Shown in pieces: positions 6,808-15,922 of a stretch of 64,000 nt of DNA. The stretch spans positions 1,178,001-1,242,000 of the forward strand of contig JBEVVY010000001.1 in assembly GCA_040506895.1 (NCBI GenBank), read 5' to 3'. The notes under the pieces are model-generated. The model had not been told where the DNA came from, made no database searches, and worked only from the letters and a program-made list of their open reading frames with translations. The translations under genes were made by a program, and so were the position numbers. Source of the stretch: Sedimenticola_A sp040506895. GTDB lineage: Bacteria > Pseudomonadota > Gammaproteobacteria > Chromatiales > Chromatiaceae. Each line of letters begins with the position of its first letter. Position 1 is the first letter of the stretch.

Positions 6808-9480
6808 TCAGAGGACTTCCCGTGCCACCTCGGTGCGCTCGAACACTTCGATCTGGTCACCGACCTTCACATCGTTGTAGTTCTTCACACCGATACCGCA
6901 CTCGGTACCCGACTTGACCTCGCTGACATCATCCTTGTGACGGCGCAGGGACTCCAGCTCACCCTCGTAGATCACCACGTTGTCACGCAGTACACGAATC
7001 GGGTTGCTGCGCTTGACGGTACCTTCTATGACCATGCAGCCGGCAATTGCGCCGAGCTTGGAGGAGCGGAACACGTCGCGTACCTCGGCAAGGCCGATGA
7101 ACTCTTCGCGCACCTCGGGAGAGAGCATACCGGAGATTGCCCGCTTAACATCGTCCATGATCTCGTAGATGATGCTGTAGTAGCGGATATCGACGCCCTG
7201 GTCCTCGGCGCTGCGACGCGCCGTGGCGTCGGCACGTACATTGAAGCCGATGATGAAGGCGTTGGAGGTCATCGCCAGGTTGACGTCGGATTCGTTGATA
7301 CCGCCAACACCCGCTGCCACGACCTTCACCTTAACCTCGTCGGTCTCGATCTTCATGAGCGACTCTTTCAGAGCCTCGACACTGCCCTGCACGTCGGCCT
7401 TGACGATCAGGTTGACGTAGTTGACCTCGCCCTCGGACATCTGCGAGAAGAACTCGTCCAGCTTGGCAGCCTTCTGGGCAGCCAGGCGGGTATCGCGATT
7501 CTTCTCCTGGCGGGACTCGGCAAGTTCACGTGCCTGGCGCTCGTTGGGTACCACCAGTACATCGTCACCCGCATTGGGCACACCGGAGAGACCCAGTACC
7601 TCGACCGGAATCGAGGGCCCGGCAGTCTTCACCTGTTGGCGGTTCTCATCGAGCATGGCACGTACGCGGCCGAACTCCTGACCACTGACCACCATGTCAC
7701 CCCGTTTCAGGGTACCGGACTGAACCAGTATGGTGGCCACGGGGCCACGTCCCTTGTCCAGGCTGGACTCAACGATGATGCCCCGTGCAGGCGCATCTTC
7801 CACCGCGGTGAGTTCAAGTACCTCGGACTGCAGCAGAATGGCATCGAGCAGTTCATCGATACCCTGGCCGGTCTTGGCCGATACCTGAACGAACTGGATA
7901 TCACCACCCCACTCTTCCGGGATGATGTCCTGCTGTGAGAGCTCCTGCATCACCCGATCAGGCTGAGCCTCGGGTTTGTCTATCTTGTTGACGGCGATAA
8001 TGATCGGTACTTCGGCGGCACGGGAGTGCTGGATCGCCTCGATGGTCTGGGGCTTGACGCCATCATCAGCAGCTACAACCAGCACAACGATATCGGTCAC
8101 CTTTGCACCACGGGCGCGCATGGCGGAGAACGCCGCGTGGCCAGGGGTGTCCAGGAAGGAGATCATGCCGTGGCCGGTCTCCACGTGATATGCACCGATG
8201 TGCTGGGTGATACCACCTGCCTCGCCCGCTGCAACGCGGGTTTCACGGATGTGATCGAGCAGAGAGGTCTTACCATGGTCAACGTGGCCCATGATCGTGA
8301 CCACGGGGGCACGGGAAACCCGCTCACCCTTCTCTTCGTCCAGGGCACTCATCACCTCGGCCTCGATGTCGGCCTCTTTCTGTTCTACTGCTTTGTGACC
8401 CATCTCTTCGACAACCAACACCGCGGTATCATGATCCAGGGTCTGGTTGATGGTCACCATCATGCCCATCTTCATCAGCTCCTTGATCACCATGGCAGCC
8501 TTGACCGACATCTTCTGGGCCAGGTCACCGACAGTGATGTTCTCGCCGATCTCCACCTCGTGGACCACCGGAGCGGTGGGCTTCACGAAACCGTGCTGTG
8601 CATCGCCCTGGGGCTGAACCACGCTCTTGGGCTGCCTGGCAGCCTTGCCCTTGCCGCGACGGCCACGCTTGGACTCGGCGACATGAAGCTGTTCCTTTTG
8701 TCCACCGCGGGCAGGCTTACCCTTGCCGCTGGGACGATCATCCTTACGGTGTGCTGCCTTCTTGCCGGCTTTCTCTTCAGCAATACGCTGGGCTTCCTCT
8801 TTCAGCCTGGCCTCTCGAAGCTCTTCCTCGAGGTCACGCTTCTCTTCCTTCTCGGTACCCTTCTTGCGCTCCCCTTCCTCGCGCTTGCGTGCCTCTTCCT
8901 CTTCCTGTTTGCGCCGCGCCTCCTCCTGGCGCTGCTGCTCTTCCAGCTCTCGGCGCTTGCGCTCCTCTTCTTCAAGGCGCTTGGCCTCTTCTTCTGCGCT
9001 GCGACGCTCCTCTTCGGCTACGCGTCGCGCCTCGGCCTCGGCCTCGATTTGACGCTTCTGCTCCGCCTGCTCTTCCAGGGCCTTGCGGGCAGCTTCTGCA
9101 TCTTTCAGCTTATTGTCGTCTTCGGTGACCTCGCTACGCTTGACGTAAGTACGCTTGCGGCGAACCTCGACACTCACGGTCTTGCCGGCGGTGCGTGTGG
9201 CACCGGAGCGTCCACCCGTGGTACGGGTGATGGTGCCCGGCTGCTTGAGCTCACTGACGGTCTTTCGCTTGAGCGTGATCTTCTTCGGTCCGCTGTCGCT
9301 GCTTTCAGTTGACTTGCCATGGCTCTTGCGCAGATGGGTCAATAACTTGAGCTTCTCTTCGTCACTGATGACATCTTCTTGTTTGTTCTGTGTCAGCCCG
9401 GCCTCGGACAACTGAGACAGCAGGAGTTCCACGGGAATCCCCACATCTTCGGCGAGCTGTTTGACTGTTACTTCACTCAT
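6808..9480 (-). CDS. infB: Translation initiation factor IF-2
   Basis: IF-2 is the GTPase that brings initiator tRNA to the 30S subunit. The 890 residues match the full-length form: an IF2_N domain (about 1-50), a long Lys/Glu/Arg-rich coiled-coil region (about 120-300), a second IF2_N-like helix (about 315), then the G domain with GHVDHGKT (G1), DTPGH (G3) and NKID (G4), followed by domains II, III and the C-terminal tRNA-binding domain. The highly charged region is compositionally biased but continuous in frame. It sits between nusA and rbfA. Confidence 0.98.
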   Translation of the reverse strand: MSEVTVKQLAEDVGIPVELLLSQLSEAGLTQNKQEDVISDEEKLKLLTHLRKSHGKSTESSDSGPKKITLKRKTVSELKQPGTITRTTGGRSGATRTAGKTVSVEVRRKRTYVKRSEVTEDDNKLKDAEAARKALEEQAEQKRQIEAEAEARRVAEEERRSAEEEAKRLEEEERKRRELEEQQRQEEARRKQEEEEARKREEGERKKGTEKEEKRDLEEELREARLKEEAQRIAEEKAGKKAAHRKDDRPSGKGKPARGGQKEQLHVAESKRGRRGKGKAARQPKSVVQPQGDAQHGFVKPTAPVVHEVEIGENITVGDLAQKMSVKAAMVIKELMKMGMMVTINQTLDHDTAVLVVEEMGHKAVEQKEADIEAEVMSALDEEKGERVSRAPVVTIMGHVDHGKTSLLDHIRETRVAAGEAGGITQHIGAYHVETGHGMISFLDTPGHAAFSAMRARGAKVTDIVVLVVAADDGVKPQTIEAIQHSRAAEVPIIIAVNKIDKPEAQPDRVMQELSQQDIIPEEWGGDIQFVQVSAKTGQGIDELLDAILLQSEVLELTAVEDAPARGIIVESSLDKGRGPVATILVQSGTLKRGDMVVSGQEFGRVRAMLDENRQQVKTAGPSIPVEVLGLSGVPNAGDDVLVVPNERQARELAESRQEKNRDTRLAAQKAAKLDEFFSQMSEGEVNYVNLIVKADVQGSVEALKESLMKIETDEVKVKVVAAGVGGINESDVNLAMTSNAFIIGFNVRADATARRSAEDQGVDIRYYSIIYEIMDDVKRAISGMLSPEVREEFIGLAEVRDVFRSSKLGAIAGCMVIEGTVKRSNPIRVLRDNVVIYEGELESLRRHKDDVSEVKSGTECGIGVKNYNDVKVGDQIEVFERTEVAREVL

Positions 9481-9504
9481 TGTTCAGGACCTCCCCAATA
9501 GTCC

Positions 9505-11010
9505 TTAACCCTGCTGCTCATCAGCAAACCAGGGCGCGCGCGCTGTCATGATCAACTGCGCAGCTCTCTCTTCATCCATCCCATCGATTTCCATCAGCTC
9601 GTCAACCGCCTGCTCGGCCAGATCTTCCATGGTCACCACACCCCTGCCTGCGAGGGTGAAGGCAAGACTGCGGTCCATGCCCTCCATGGTGAGCAGGTCC
9701 TCCGCCGGCTCGGCGCCGGAGATTGCCTCCTCCTTTGCAATCGCCTGGGTAAGCAATACCTCCTTGGCGCGGGACCTGAGAGCCTCGACGATATCCTGGT
9801 CGAACTCCTCGATCTCCAGCATCTCGGCGATGGGCACATAGGCCACCTCGTCGAGGGAGGTGAAACCTTCCTGGACCAGGATCATGGCAACCTCTTCGTC
9901 CACATCCAGCTGCTCCATGAAGTTCTCAACGAACTCGCGGGCCTCTGCTTCACTCTGGGCCGATGCATCCTCCTCGTTCATCACGTTGAGTTCCCAACCG
10001 GTCAGCTCGCTGGCCAGGCGCACATTCTGTCCGCCACGGCCGATGGCCTGGGAGAGGTTCTCCTCGGAGACTGCCACGGTCATCGCCTCGGCGTCCTCGT
10101 CCACCACGATGGAAACCACGTCAGCGGGCGACATCGCATTGATCACGAACTGGGCCGGGTTATCGTTCCAGAGAATGATATCCACCCGCTCACCGTTGAG
10201 TTCATTGGAGACCGCCTGTACCCGGGAACCGCGCATACCGACGCAGGCGCCGACAGGATCGATACGCTGATCGTTGGTCTTGACGGCGATCTTTGCGCGC
10301 AGACCCGGATCACGGGCAGCGCCCACGATCTCGATCAGCCCCTCACCCACCTCCGGGACCTCCAGTTTGAACAGTTCGATCAGCAGCTCAGGACGGGTAC
10401 GGCTGACGAACAGCTGGGGACCGCGGGGCTCAGGACGCACATCGTAGAGATAACCGCGGATACGGTCACCGGTACGTACCGCCTCTCTGGGAATCATCTC
10501 CTCACGCAGGATGACCGCCTCGGCGTTCCCACCCAGATCGAGCATCACGTTGCCACGATCGACACGCTTGACCACACCGGTAATCAGTTCGCCCTTGCGG
10601 TCGATATAGGCCTCGATCACCTTTGCCCGCTCAGCTTCACGAACTTTCTGCACAATCACCTGCTTGGCGGTCTGGGCAGCGATGCGGCCGAAAGCGATGG
10701 ACTCCATCGGTTCCTCGATAAACTCACCGGCCTGGATATCGGGGTTCTGCTCACGGGCATCTTCAAGGAGGATCTGCCTTTCAGGGAACAGGCCCTCCTC
10801 TTCATCAGGCTCTTCCAGCACTTCCCAGCGGCGGAAGCTGACATAGTCTCCGGTAGAGCGATCGATCTCGACGCGCACATCGATTTCACCACCGTGCTTC
10901 TTGCGGGTAGCGGATGCCAGCGCAGCCTCGATGGCCTCGAAAATAATGCTTTTTTCCACTTCCTTTTCGTTGGAAACAACGTCAACGACCATCAGAATTT
11001 CTTTAGTCAT
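9505..11010 (-). CDS. nusA: Transcription termination/antitermination protein NusA
   Basis: NusA binds RNA polymerase and controls pausing, termination and antitermination. The 501 residues contain an N-terminal polymerase-binding domain (to about 130), an S1 domain (about 135-200, GVVKRVDRGNVMLDLGG), two KH domains (about 230-350, including RIDPVGACVGMRGSRVQAV and LSQAIGRGGQNVRLA), and two acidic C-terminal repeats (about 365-500) as in Escherichia coli. It lies between rimP and infB; 24 bases separate it from infB. Confidence 0.98.
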   Translation of the reverse strand: MTKEILMVVDVVSNEKEVEKSIIFEAIEAALASATRKKHGGEIDVRVEIDRSTGDYVSFRRWEVLEEPDEEEGLFPERQILLEDAREQNPDIQAGEFIEEPMESIAFGRIAAQTAKQVIVQKVREAERAKVIEAYIDRKGELITGVVKRVDRGNVMLDLGGNAEAVILREEMIPREAVRTGDRIRGYLYDVRPEPRGPQLFVSRTRPELLIELFKLEVPEVGEGLIEIVGAARDPGLRAKIAVKTNDQRIDPVGACVGMRGSRVQAVSNELNGERVDIILWNDNPAQFVINAMSPADVVSIVVDEDAEAMTVAVSEENLSQAIGRGGQNVRLASELTGWELNVMNEEDASAQSEAEAREFVENFMEQLDVDEEVAMILVQEGFTSLDEVAYVPIAEMLEIEEFDQDIVEALRSRAKEVLLTQAIAKEEAISGAEPAEDLLTMEGMDRSLAFTLAGRGVVTMEDLAEQAVDELMEIDGMDEERAAQLIMTARAPWFADEQQG

Positions 11011-11025
11011 CAGTCTCTACCCAAA

Positions 11026-11484
11026 TTAAATTTCAGCTACCAGCCGCGCCCTGTCGATCAGGTCGTACGGCAGTAAAAACTCTTCATCGTCCACAGTCAC
11101 CAGAACATCATCGCCCTGCAGGCCATTGAGCACACCCTCGAAACGGCGGCGACCCTGCAGCTTTTCATGCAGCCTGATCTTCACCCGGCTACCCTTGAAG
11201 CGCTCAAAATGTTCCTTGAAAAACAATGGCCTATCCAGGCCGGGAGATGACACCTCGAGGGCGTATTTCTCCTGGATGGGATCCTCCACATCCAGTACAC
11301 CGCTCACCTGGTGGCTGACGCTGGAGCAGTCATCCACGGAGATACCGTTCTCGTGATCGATATAGATCCGCAGAATGTGCCCTGCCCTGCCATCGCTGAG
11401 ATACTCGACACCGACGAGTTCGTACCCCATCGGTTCAACGGTATCCCGCATCAGTTCAATCACATTGTTAGGTGCCCGTGCCAT
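11026..11484 (-). CDS. rimP: Ribosome maturation factor RimP
   Basis: RimP assists 30S subunit maturation. The 152-residue protein from the ATG at 11484 begins MARAPNNVIELMRDTVEPMG and carries the family block VEYLSDGRAGHILRIYIDH, then the BVSSPGLDRPL-type segment EVSSPGLDRPLF and an Sm-like C-terminal domain. An in-frame start 36 bases upstream exists, but the family begins at the site chosen here. It is the first protein gene after metY, as in Escherichia coli. Confidence 0.95.
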   Translation of the reverse strand: MARAPNNVIELMRDTVEPMGYELVGVEYLSDGRAGHILRIYIDHENGISVDDCSSVSHQVSGVLDVEDPIQEKYALEVSSPGLDRPLFFKEHFERFKGSRVKIRLHEKLQGRRRFEGVLNGLQGDDVLVTVDDEEFLLPYDLIDRARLVAEI

Positions 11485-11499
11485 ACTCTTTCGCAAACA

Positions 11500-11522
11500 A
11501 AAAATGGGCCCATGGCCCACTT
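11500..11522 (-). terminator. Hairpin with T-run just upstream of rimP
   Basis: A six-base stem TGGGCC/GGCCCA with a three-base loop is followed on the minus strand by TTTTTTG, directly before rimP. It may attenuate read-through from the tRNA gene into the operon. The loop is short, so a strong terminator is not certain. Confidence 0.4.
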
Positions 11523-11574
11523 CACATCACCCGGAGGGAGCAGATACCGTCAGAGGCATACTGAATCCCGCCCA

Positions 11575-11598
11575 ATAAAAAACCCCGAAAACGGGGCT
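11575..11598 (-). terminator. Rho-independent terminator between metY and rimP
   Basis: On the minus strand, GCCCCG-TTTT-CGGGGT is followed by a run of T. It lies about 90 bases before rimP and is a second stop signal after the tRNA gene, so part of rimP transcription must start or read through here. Confidence 0.7.
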
Positions 11599-11711
11599 CT
11601 TCTTCTTATCTGCACGCAACCAGCGCCGTGGCGTTGGAAAATCTGCGGCAAATACCCTTTGTCAGTGGCGCGAATTCTACAATTCCCGCCCCATAAACGC
11701 AAGCTCACGGC

Positions 11712-11742
11712 CAAAAAGGAAAAGGCCGTCATATTGACGGCC
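11712..11742 (-). terminator. Terminator of the initiator tRNA gene
   Basis: A perfect 8-bp stem (GGCCGTCA/TGACGGCC) with a three-base loop begins 14 bases after the CCA end of the tRNA and is followed by TTTTCCTTTTT on the minus strand. Confidence 0.75.
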
Positions 11743-11755
11743 TCTCCATCGTATT

Positions 11756-11832
<77 letters not shown>

Positions 11833-11933
11833 TCTGAACGGCGCGAATAATACCGAAAATCCTGGTTCAAGACAAATGTCATATCAACGAGCCTGATCGA
11901 GCCTGGCGGATCAGCAGGATCCAGAACGAAAAA

Positions 11934-11951
11934 GCCGCCTGTTAAGGCGGC
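11934..11951 (-). terminator. Second terminator hairpin next to the duplicated tRNA 3' end
   Basis: A 7-bp stem (GCCGCCT/AGGCGGC, loop GTTA) is followed by TTTTTCG on the minus strand. Its position relative to the 17-base tRNA-end copy at 11958 mirrors the terminator next to metY. Confidence 0.6.
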
Positions 11952-11957
11952 CTTCCG

Positions 11958-11974
11958 GTATTTGGTAGCGGGGG
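11958..11974. repeat. Copy of the 3' end of the metY region (possible attachment site)
   Basis: Seventeen bases here are identical to 11751-11767, which cover the last bases of the initiator tRNA, its CCA end and the adjacent downstream bases. The similarity stops inside the tRNA. Integrases often recombine at tRNA 3' ends and leave such copies. No integrase gene is visible in the window and a copy at the far side was not found, so this could also be the remnant of a second, deleted tRNA gene. Confidence 0.5.
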
Positions 11975-12094
11975 CGCGCTTTGGCCATTATCGAACCCTA
12001 CGAATTCCATTGATTCGTCAAGATTAATACCATATGCAGAACGTCTACGATCATTCGATCCCTACCGTGAAATCGTCGCACGAGTAACAAACTA

Positions 12095-12373
12095 TTACGC
12101 TGCTTTATGTCGCTTCCTGGCCTGCCACATGTCATAGTCGAGTTGCATTCCAGCCCAGAGTTCTGCCCTGCCCCCGTGTTCAACACCGAGCCACTTTTCA
12201 ATGCGCAGCGCCATCTCCGGTGAGATCCCAGCCTGCTCGTTGATCACGCGGGACAGCGCCACCCGCGACACGCCAAGCTGCTTTGCCGCCTCTGTTACAG
12301 TCAGATTGAGTTCAGGCAAAATATCCTCTCGAAGGAGGATGCCGGGGTGCGGCGGATTATGCATTTGACCCAT
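12095..12373 (-). CDS. higA: HigA-type antitoxin, XRE family
   Basis: The 92-residue product begins with MHNPPHPGILLREDILPEL (second ATG, three codons in), the hallmark of HigA antitoxins. A helix-turn-helix follows at about residues 25-50 (TEAAKQLGVSRVALSRVIN) and WLGVEHG near residue 65. It lies just downstream of the toxin gene, the inverted toxin-first order typical of higBA. HigA neutralises the toxin and represses the operon, probably by binding a palindrome near the toxin start. Confidence 0.9.
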   Translation of the reverse strand: MGQMHNPPHPGILLREDILPELNLTVTEAAKQLGVSRVALSRVINEQAGISPEMALRIEKWLGVEHGGRAELWAGMQLDYDMWQARKRHKAA

Positions 12374-12385
12374 AATAGTTACCTC

Positions 12386-12664
12386 CTAATGATAATCTTG
12401 GTAGTCAACCAAGATTGCATCACCATCTTCGAACTTAAAGGTCATTCTCCAGTTGCCGTTCACCTTCACAGACCAGTGATCTTTCAGGCCGCCTTTCAGT
12501 TGGTGTAGGTTCCAGCCGTAGATATTCATATCCTCTGGCTGGATAGCCCGGTTCAACACCTCCAGTTGACGGCGAAGCTTATCAGCATGGACGGCTTGAA
12601 TACCCTTCTTTGAACCAGTTTCAAAGAATTTTTTTAGCCCCTTATGTTCGAAGCTCTTTATCAT
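12386..12664 (-). CDS. higB: HigB-type toxin, RelE/ParE superfamily
   Basis: This 92-residue protein matches the HigB family: MIKSFEHKGLKKFFETGSK at the N-terminus, a central LHQLKGGLKDHWSVKVNGNW block, and the ending DAILVDYQDYH. Family members are mRNA-cleaving ribonucleases acting at the ribosome. It precedes higA by 12 bases. A direct-repeat AGCTATA-rich stretch just upstream (12665-12692) may hold the promoter and operator. Confidence 0.9.
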   Translation of the reverse strand: MIKSFEHKGLKKFFETGSKKGIQAVHADKLRRQLEVLNRAIQPEDMNIYGWNLHQLKGGLKDHWSVKVNGNWRMTFKFEDGDAILVDYQDYH

Positions 12665-12744
12665 AGCTATAAGTGTATAGCGTATAGCTACACTTTACAA
12701 TGCAATTACCGTATTTTTGTAATGATCCAGCCAAAACTGCACCC

Positions 12745-12946
12745 TCAAGCCGCTAATGCGTGCATTTCCAGAGGCGTTTTCATCCCTAGGGCCTGATGAG
12801 GACGCTGCTCATCATAGTAACAAAACATTTCCTCAGTGCCTGCCTAGCTTCATCAAGTGAAGCAAAATTGTGGAGCCACTGACATTGCTCCTTTACAGAT
12901 CTGGTCAACCGCTCAACCATCCCGTTCTACTGAGCCGAAACGGAGC
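12745..12946 (-). pseudogene. Decayed transposase, C-terminal remnant
   Basis: Read on the minus strand, the segment encodes the end of an integrase-core transposase: NGMVERLTRSVKEQCQWL, then NFASLDEARQAL, and in another frame YYDEQRPHQALGMKTPLEM before the stop. A TAG stands immediately before NGMVER, and a frameshift separates the two later blocks. No intact terminal repeats were seen. It is a relic of an IS3/IS481-type element unrelated in detail to the nearby intact IS3 copy. Confidence 0.7.
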
Positions 12947-13075
12947 AGCCAAGTTTGTTTCCATATTCGAGTAAATATAGACTCTATTGGGACCCAACAG
13001 CATTTGTTTGTCATATTTGATTAACTATTGACATAACAGCCCCTCTGGCCAATAATTTCTTAAAAAGGAGAAACT
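12947..13075. other. Intergenic stretch upstream of hipB
   Basis: No gene is visible. This AT-rich stretch precedes the hipBA operon and should carry its promoter. AAAAAGGAG lies seven bases before the hipB start. Confidence 0.35.
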
Positions 13076-13369
13076 ATGGCTCGTACGATTGTCCCCAGTC
13101 CACTCCCCGACAAGCCGACCATCGAGACGGTCGCCGAATTCGGCGCATTCATCCGCAGCATGCGAACCCAGTTGGGCCTGCGAATCGACGATGCCGCCGC
13201 CCTTTGCGGCGTGTCCGTCGCCTTGTTGTCGGCGCTGGAAAACGGCAAGCCAAGGGGCGTGGGACTCGACAAGGCCTTGCGAATAGCCCATCAGCTGGGG
13301 TTGGCGGTACTCGCTGTCCCACGAGCCGATCTGCCGACGGCCGTGAATTGTCTGAGACCTGACCAATGA
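13076..13369 (+). CDS. hipB: HipB-type antitoxin, XRE family
   Basis: This 97-residue DNA-binding protein has a helix-turn-helix at about residues 22-75 (FIRSMRTQLGLRIDDAAALC, then VSVALLSALENGKP). It directly precedes a HipA kinase gene and overlaps it by four bases (ATGA), so the two are translationally coupled. HipB proteins bind and inhibit HipA and repress the operon. A good AAGGAG ribosome site lies seven bases before the ATG. Confidence 0.88.
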   Translation: MARTIVPSPLPDKPTIETVAEFGAFIRSMRTQLGLRIDDAAALCGVSVALLSALENGKPRGVGLDKALRIAHQLGLAVLAVPRADLPTAVNCLRPDQ

Positions 13370-14694
13370 GTATTACCCACCGTCTTGAGGCTTGGGTTGG
13401 GGAGCGCCGGATGGGCACCCTGAGCTATCACGACGATACCGGACTGTTTGCCTTCGAGTACGCCCCGGAGTGGATCTCATCCGGTGCCGCATTCCCCCTC
13501 TCCCCCGCTCTGCCCCTGCAGCGCGCAGAGAACCTTGGGGATGAACGACACTCCGTCAGTGTGCGCCGCTTCTTCGAGAATCTTCTACCCGAAGGTAAAC
13601 CGCTGGACGATGCCGTTGCTGCGCATCACCTCTCCAAGAGCAACCTCTATGGCTTGCTCCTCGTCCTCGGTAAAGAAAGTACCGGTGCGATCACTCTGCT
13701 ACCGGAAGAAACGCAGCCAGACCAGGTGCCAGACACCCGGCGTGAGATCACCCTGACCGAGCTTTCCGAGCGCATCCAAAACCGTACCCATGAACCCTTT
13801 AACGTCTGGGACGGGCGGGTTCGGATGTCCATAGCCGGCTATCAGGACAAGCTGGCCGTCTACCGTGATGATGAGCGACTCTACCTGGTGGAGGGGAGAC
13901 TGGCATCGACGCACATCCTCAAGCCAGAACCCCTGAGTCCCAATCTTCCCCATCTGGTGGCCAACGAGCATTTCTGCCTGCGGCTGGCGACGAGCCTCGG
14001 GCTGCCCACCACTGAGGTCGATATCCTCCGGGTGCCCGAACCGATTCTCCTCGTGAAACGGTTTGATAGGCGGGGTCATGACGAACAGGTCGAACGTCTA
14101 CATGTCATCGATGCATGCCAGGCCCTTGACCTCGCCGTCAGTCATAAATACGAGAGAAACTTTGGTAGCGGGCGCGATGTCGCTCACATCCGGGATGGCG
14201 TTAGCCTCGAGAAACTGTTCACTGTCACCGACGAGGCCTTGTCAGGAGCTGCCATGCGCCTCGGTCTGCTGCGCTGGACGTTGCTGCAATACCTCATCGG
14301 TAACAGTGATGCGCATGGCAAGAATGTCTCGTTCTTTGTGGAGCCCGGTGGCCTGCACCTTGCTCCCTCCTATGACCTGGTTGCCGTCTGTGTATACCCC
14401 AAGGTGGACCATGAACTGGCCATGGCCATCGGTGATGAGTTCGATATCACCCAGGTCCGGACCTACGACTGGGCCGAGGTCACGACCCACTGTGGCCTGG
14501 AGCGCCGTCTGGTGGCACGGGAAATGATGAGAATGACAAAGGTCCTGCGCAAGGTACTGCCAAGCCTGCAAGGTTGGTCGGGCTACGATGAGTCGGAACG
14601 GAAGATAATCGACAGTATAGCCGCCTTCGCTTTGGAACAGGCCGAACACCTGGAAGAGTACGCCGCAGAGTTGCCGAACGTGATACTGGAATAA
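13366..14694 (+). CDS. hipA: HipA-type serine/threonine kinase toxin
   Basis: HipA kinases phosphorylate aminoacyl-tRNA synthetases (Glu-tRNA synthetase for the classic form) and cause growth arrest or persistence. The 442 residues equal the length of Escherichia coli HipA. An N-terminal domain (about 1-110) precedes the kinase core. MSIAGYQDK (about 155) corresponds to the loop with the autophosphorylated Ser. THILKPE holds the ATP-binding Lys, and GNSDAHGKNVSF (about 305) holds the catalytic Asp. SYDLV is the metal-binding Asp motif. All key residues are present, so the kinase is probably active. Confidence 0.92.
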   Translation: MSITHRLEAWVGERRMGTLSYHDDTGLFAFEYAPEWISSGAAFPLSPALPLQRAENLGDERHSVSVRRFFENLLPEGKPLDDAVAAHHLSKSNLYGLLLVLGKESTGAITLLPEETQPDQVPDTRREITLTELSERIQNRTHEPFNVWDGRVRMSIAGYQDKLAVYRDDERLYLVEGRLASTHILKPEPLSPNLPHLVANEHFCLRLATSLGLPTTEVDILRVPEPILLVKRFDRRGHDEQVERLHVIDACQALDLAVSHKYERNFGSGRDVAHIRDGVSLEKLFTVTDEALSGAAMRLGLLRWTLLQYLIGNSDAHGKNVSFFVEPGGLHLAPSYDLVAVCVYPKVDHELAMAIGDEFDITQVRTYDWAEVTTHCGLERRLVAREMMRMTKVLRKVLPSLQGWSGYDESERKIIDSIAAFALEQAEHLEEYAAELPNVILE

Positions 14695-14816
14695 CAATCC
14701 TCAATATCCAACATGGGCATTATTGCTTTCATCAACACAAGTTGACCTTTCCCCCGAAATTAACACCATGAGTTCGATAAGATTTCCAGATAATCTATCA
14801 AGATGGAGATCTCAAA

Positions 14817-15080
14817 ATGAAGAAACGTTACAGCGAAGAGCAGATCATCAAGGCGATCAAGCAGCATGAGGCCGGTGCCAAGGTAGACGATATATGCCGG
14901 GAGATGGGTATTTCGTCTGGTACTTTCTATAACTGGCGCAGTAAGTATGCTGGACTGGAAGCGAACGAGGCTAAGCGCCTGCGTGAGCTTGAAGGTGAGA
15001 ATGCCAAGCTCAAGAAACTACTGGCCGAGAAACTGCTCGAAGTCGAAGCCATGAAGGACGTACTGTCAAAAAAGTGGTAA
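14817..15080 (+). CDS. IS3 transposase OrfA
   Basis: The 87-residue protein has an N-terminal helix-turn-helix (SEEQIIKAIKQHEAG, then VDDICREMGISSGTFYNWRS) for terminal repeat binding, and a leucine-zipper coiled coil (ELEGENAKLKKLLAEKLLE). It ends with SKKW. The TCA AAA AAG TGG TAA end contains A AAA AAG in the right phase for a -1 frameshift at 15068-15074, giving the OrfAB fusion. Confidence 0.9.
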   Translation: MKKRYSEEQIIKAIKQHEAGAKVDDICREMGISSGTFYNWRSKYAGLEANEAKRLRELEGENAKLKKLLAEKLLEVEAMKDVLSKKW

Positions 15081-15892
15081 AGCCCGCCAGGAAGAAGCCC
15101 ATCGTGACTCGACTGGTTGAGCATTTCCATCTGAGTGCACGAACGGCATGTCACTTGGTCGGGCTGAGTCGAACAGCCTACCGCTACAAAACAAAACCCA
15201 AAGGCGACCAGGTGCTTCGTGAGCGGCTGAAAACCCTCGCCGTTCAGCACTCTCGGTACGGCTATCTGCTATTGCACGGTTTGCTCAAAGCCGAGGGACT
15301 TGTGATTAACAAGAAACGTACCTATCGGATCTACACGGAGGAAGGGCTGCAGGTGCGCACCAAAAAGCGGAAAAAGCTACAAAGGCCACGGTTACCGATG
15401 GAAATACCTTCGTCGCCAAATCAACGCTGGTCAATGGACTTTGTCTCTGACCAGTTAAGTAGTGGACGACGCTTTCGAGTTCTCAATGTGGTTGATGACT
15501 ATTCACGGGAGATAGTGGGCCAGTTGGTATCCGTGTCGATCTCCGGTCAGCGTGTTGCTCGCTTCCTGGATCAACTGGCTGAGCAGCGAGCATTGCCACC
15601 ATTGATCATCTGTGAAAACGGACCAGAGTTCACCAGCAAGGCCATGTTTTTCTGGGCTAAGGAGCGCAAAACCAAGTTGGGGTTTATCCAGCCGGGGAAA
15701 CCAACCCAGAATGCCTTTGTGGAAAGTCTGAATGGCAAATTCCGGAACGAATGCTTGAATCAGCACTGGTTTCGATCACTGGATGAAGCACGCCGGGAAA
15801 TCGATCAATGGCGGGAGCATTACAATCAAGTTCGGCCACACAGTTCTTTGGGCTATCTGCCGCCAGTGGAATTTGCAAAACGGGCGGCATAA
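15074..15892 (+). CDS. IS3 transposase OrfB, DDE integrase domain
   Basis: OrfB is the 272-residue catalytic half, made mainly as a fusion with OrfA by -1 frameshifting; a GTG at 15074 is the first possible separate start. An HTH_21 segment (about 40-95) precedes the integrase core. The first Asp is in WSMDFVSD. The second position, normally in a DNGPEF motif, reads ENGPEF, so Asp is replaced by Glu. The third acid is in FVESLNGKFRNECL. The Asp-to-Glu change may cripple catalysis, so this copy may be immobile. Confidence 0.9.
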   Translation: MVKPARKKPIVTRLVEHFHLSARTACHLVGLSRTAYRYKTKPKGDQVLRERLKTLAVQHSRYGYLLLHGLLKAEGLVINKKRTYRIYTEEGLQVRTKKRKKLQRPRLPMEIPSSPNQRWSMDFVSDQLSSGRRFRVLNVVDDYSREIVGQLVSVSISGQRVARFLDQLAEQRALPPLIICENGPEFTSKAMFFWAKERKTKLGFIQPGKPTQNAFVESLNGKFRNECLNQHWFRSLDEARREIDQWREHYNQVRPHSSLGYLPPVEFAKRAA

Positions 15893-15922
15893 AGTAAGCA
15901 GAATCTCATCCAGTTCGTGGTA

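Noticed and set aside
8026..9312. Long open frame with Leu/Phe-rich protein opposite infB
   Set aside because: The hydrophobic look comes from the Glu/Lys-rich coiled coil of IF-2 read on the other strand.
14161..14174. Third copy of TTTGGTAGCGGG inside hipA, as a possible attachment site
   Set aside because: The match is only 12 bases and lies in a conserved coding region, so it is most likely chance.
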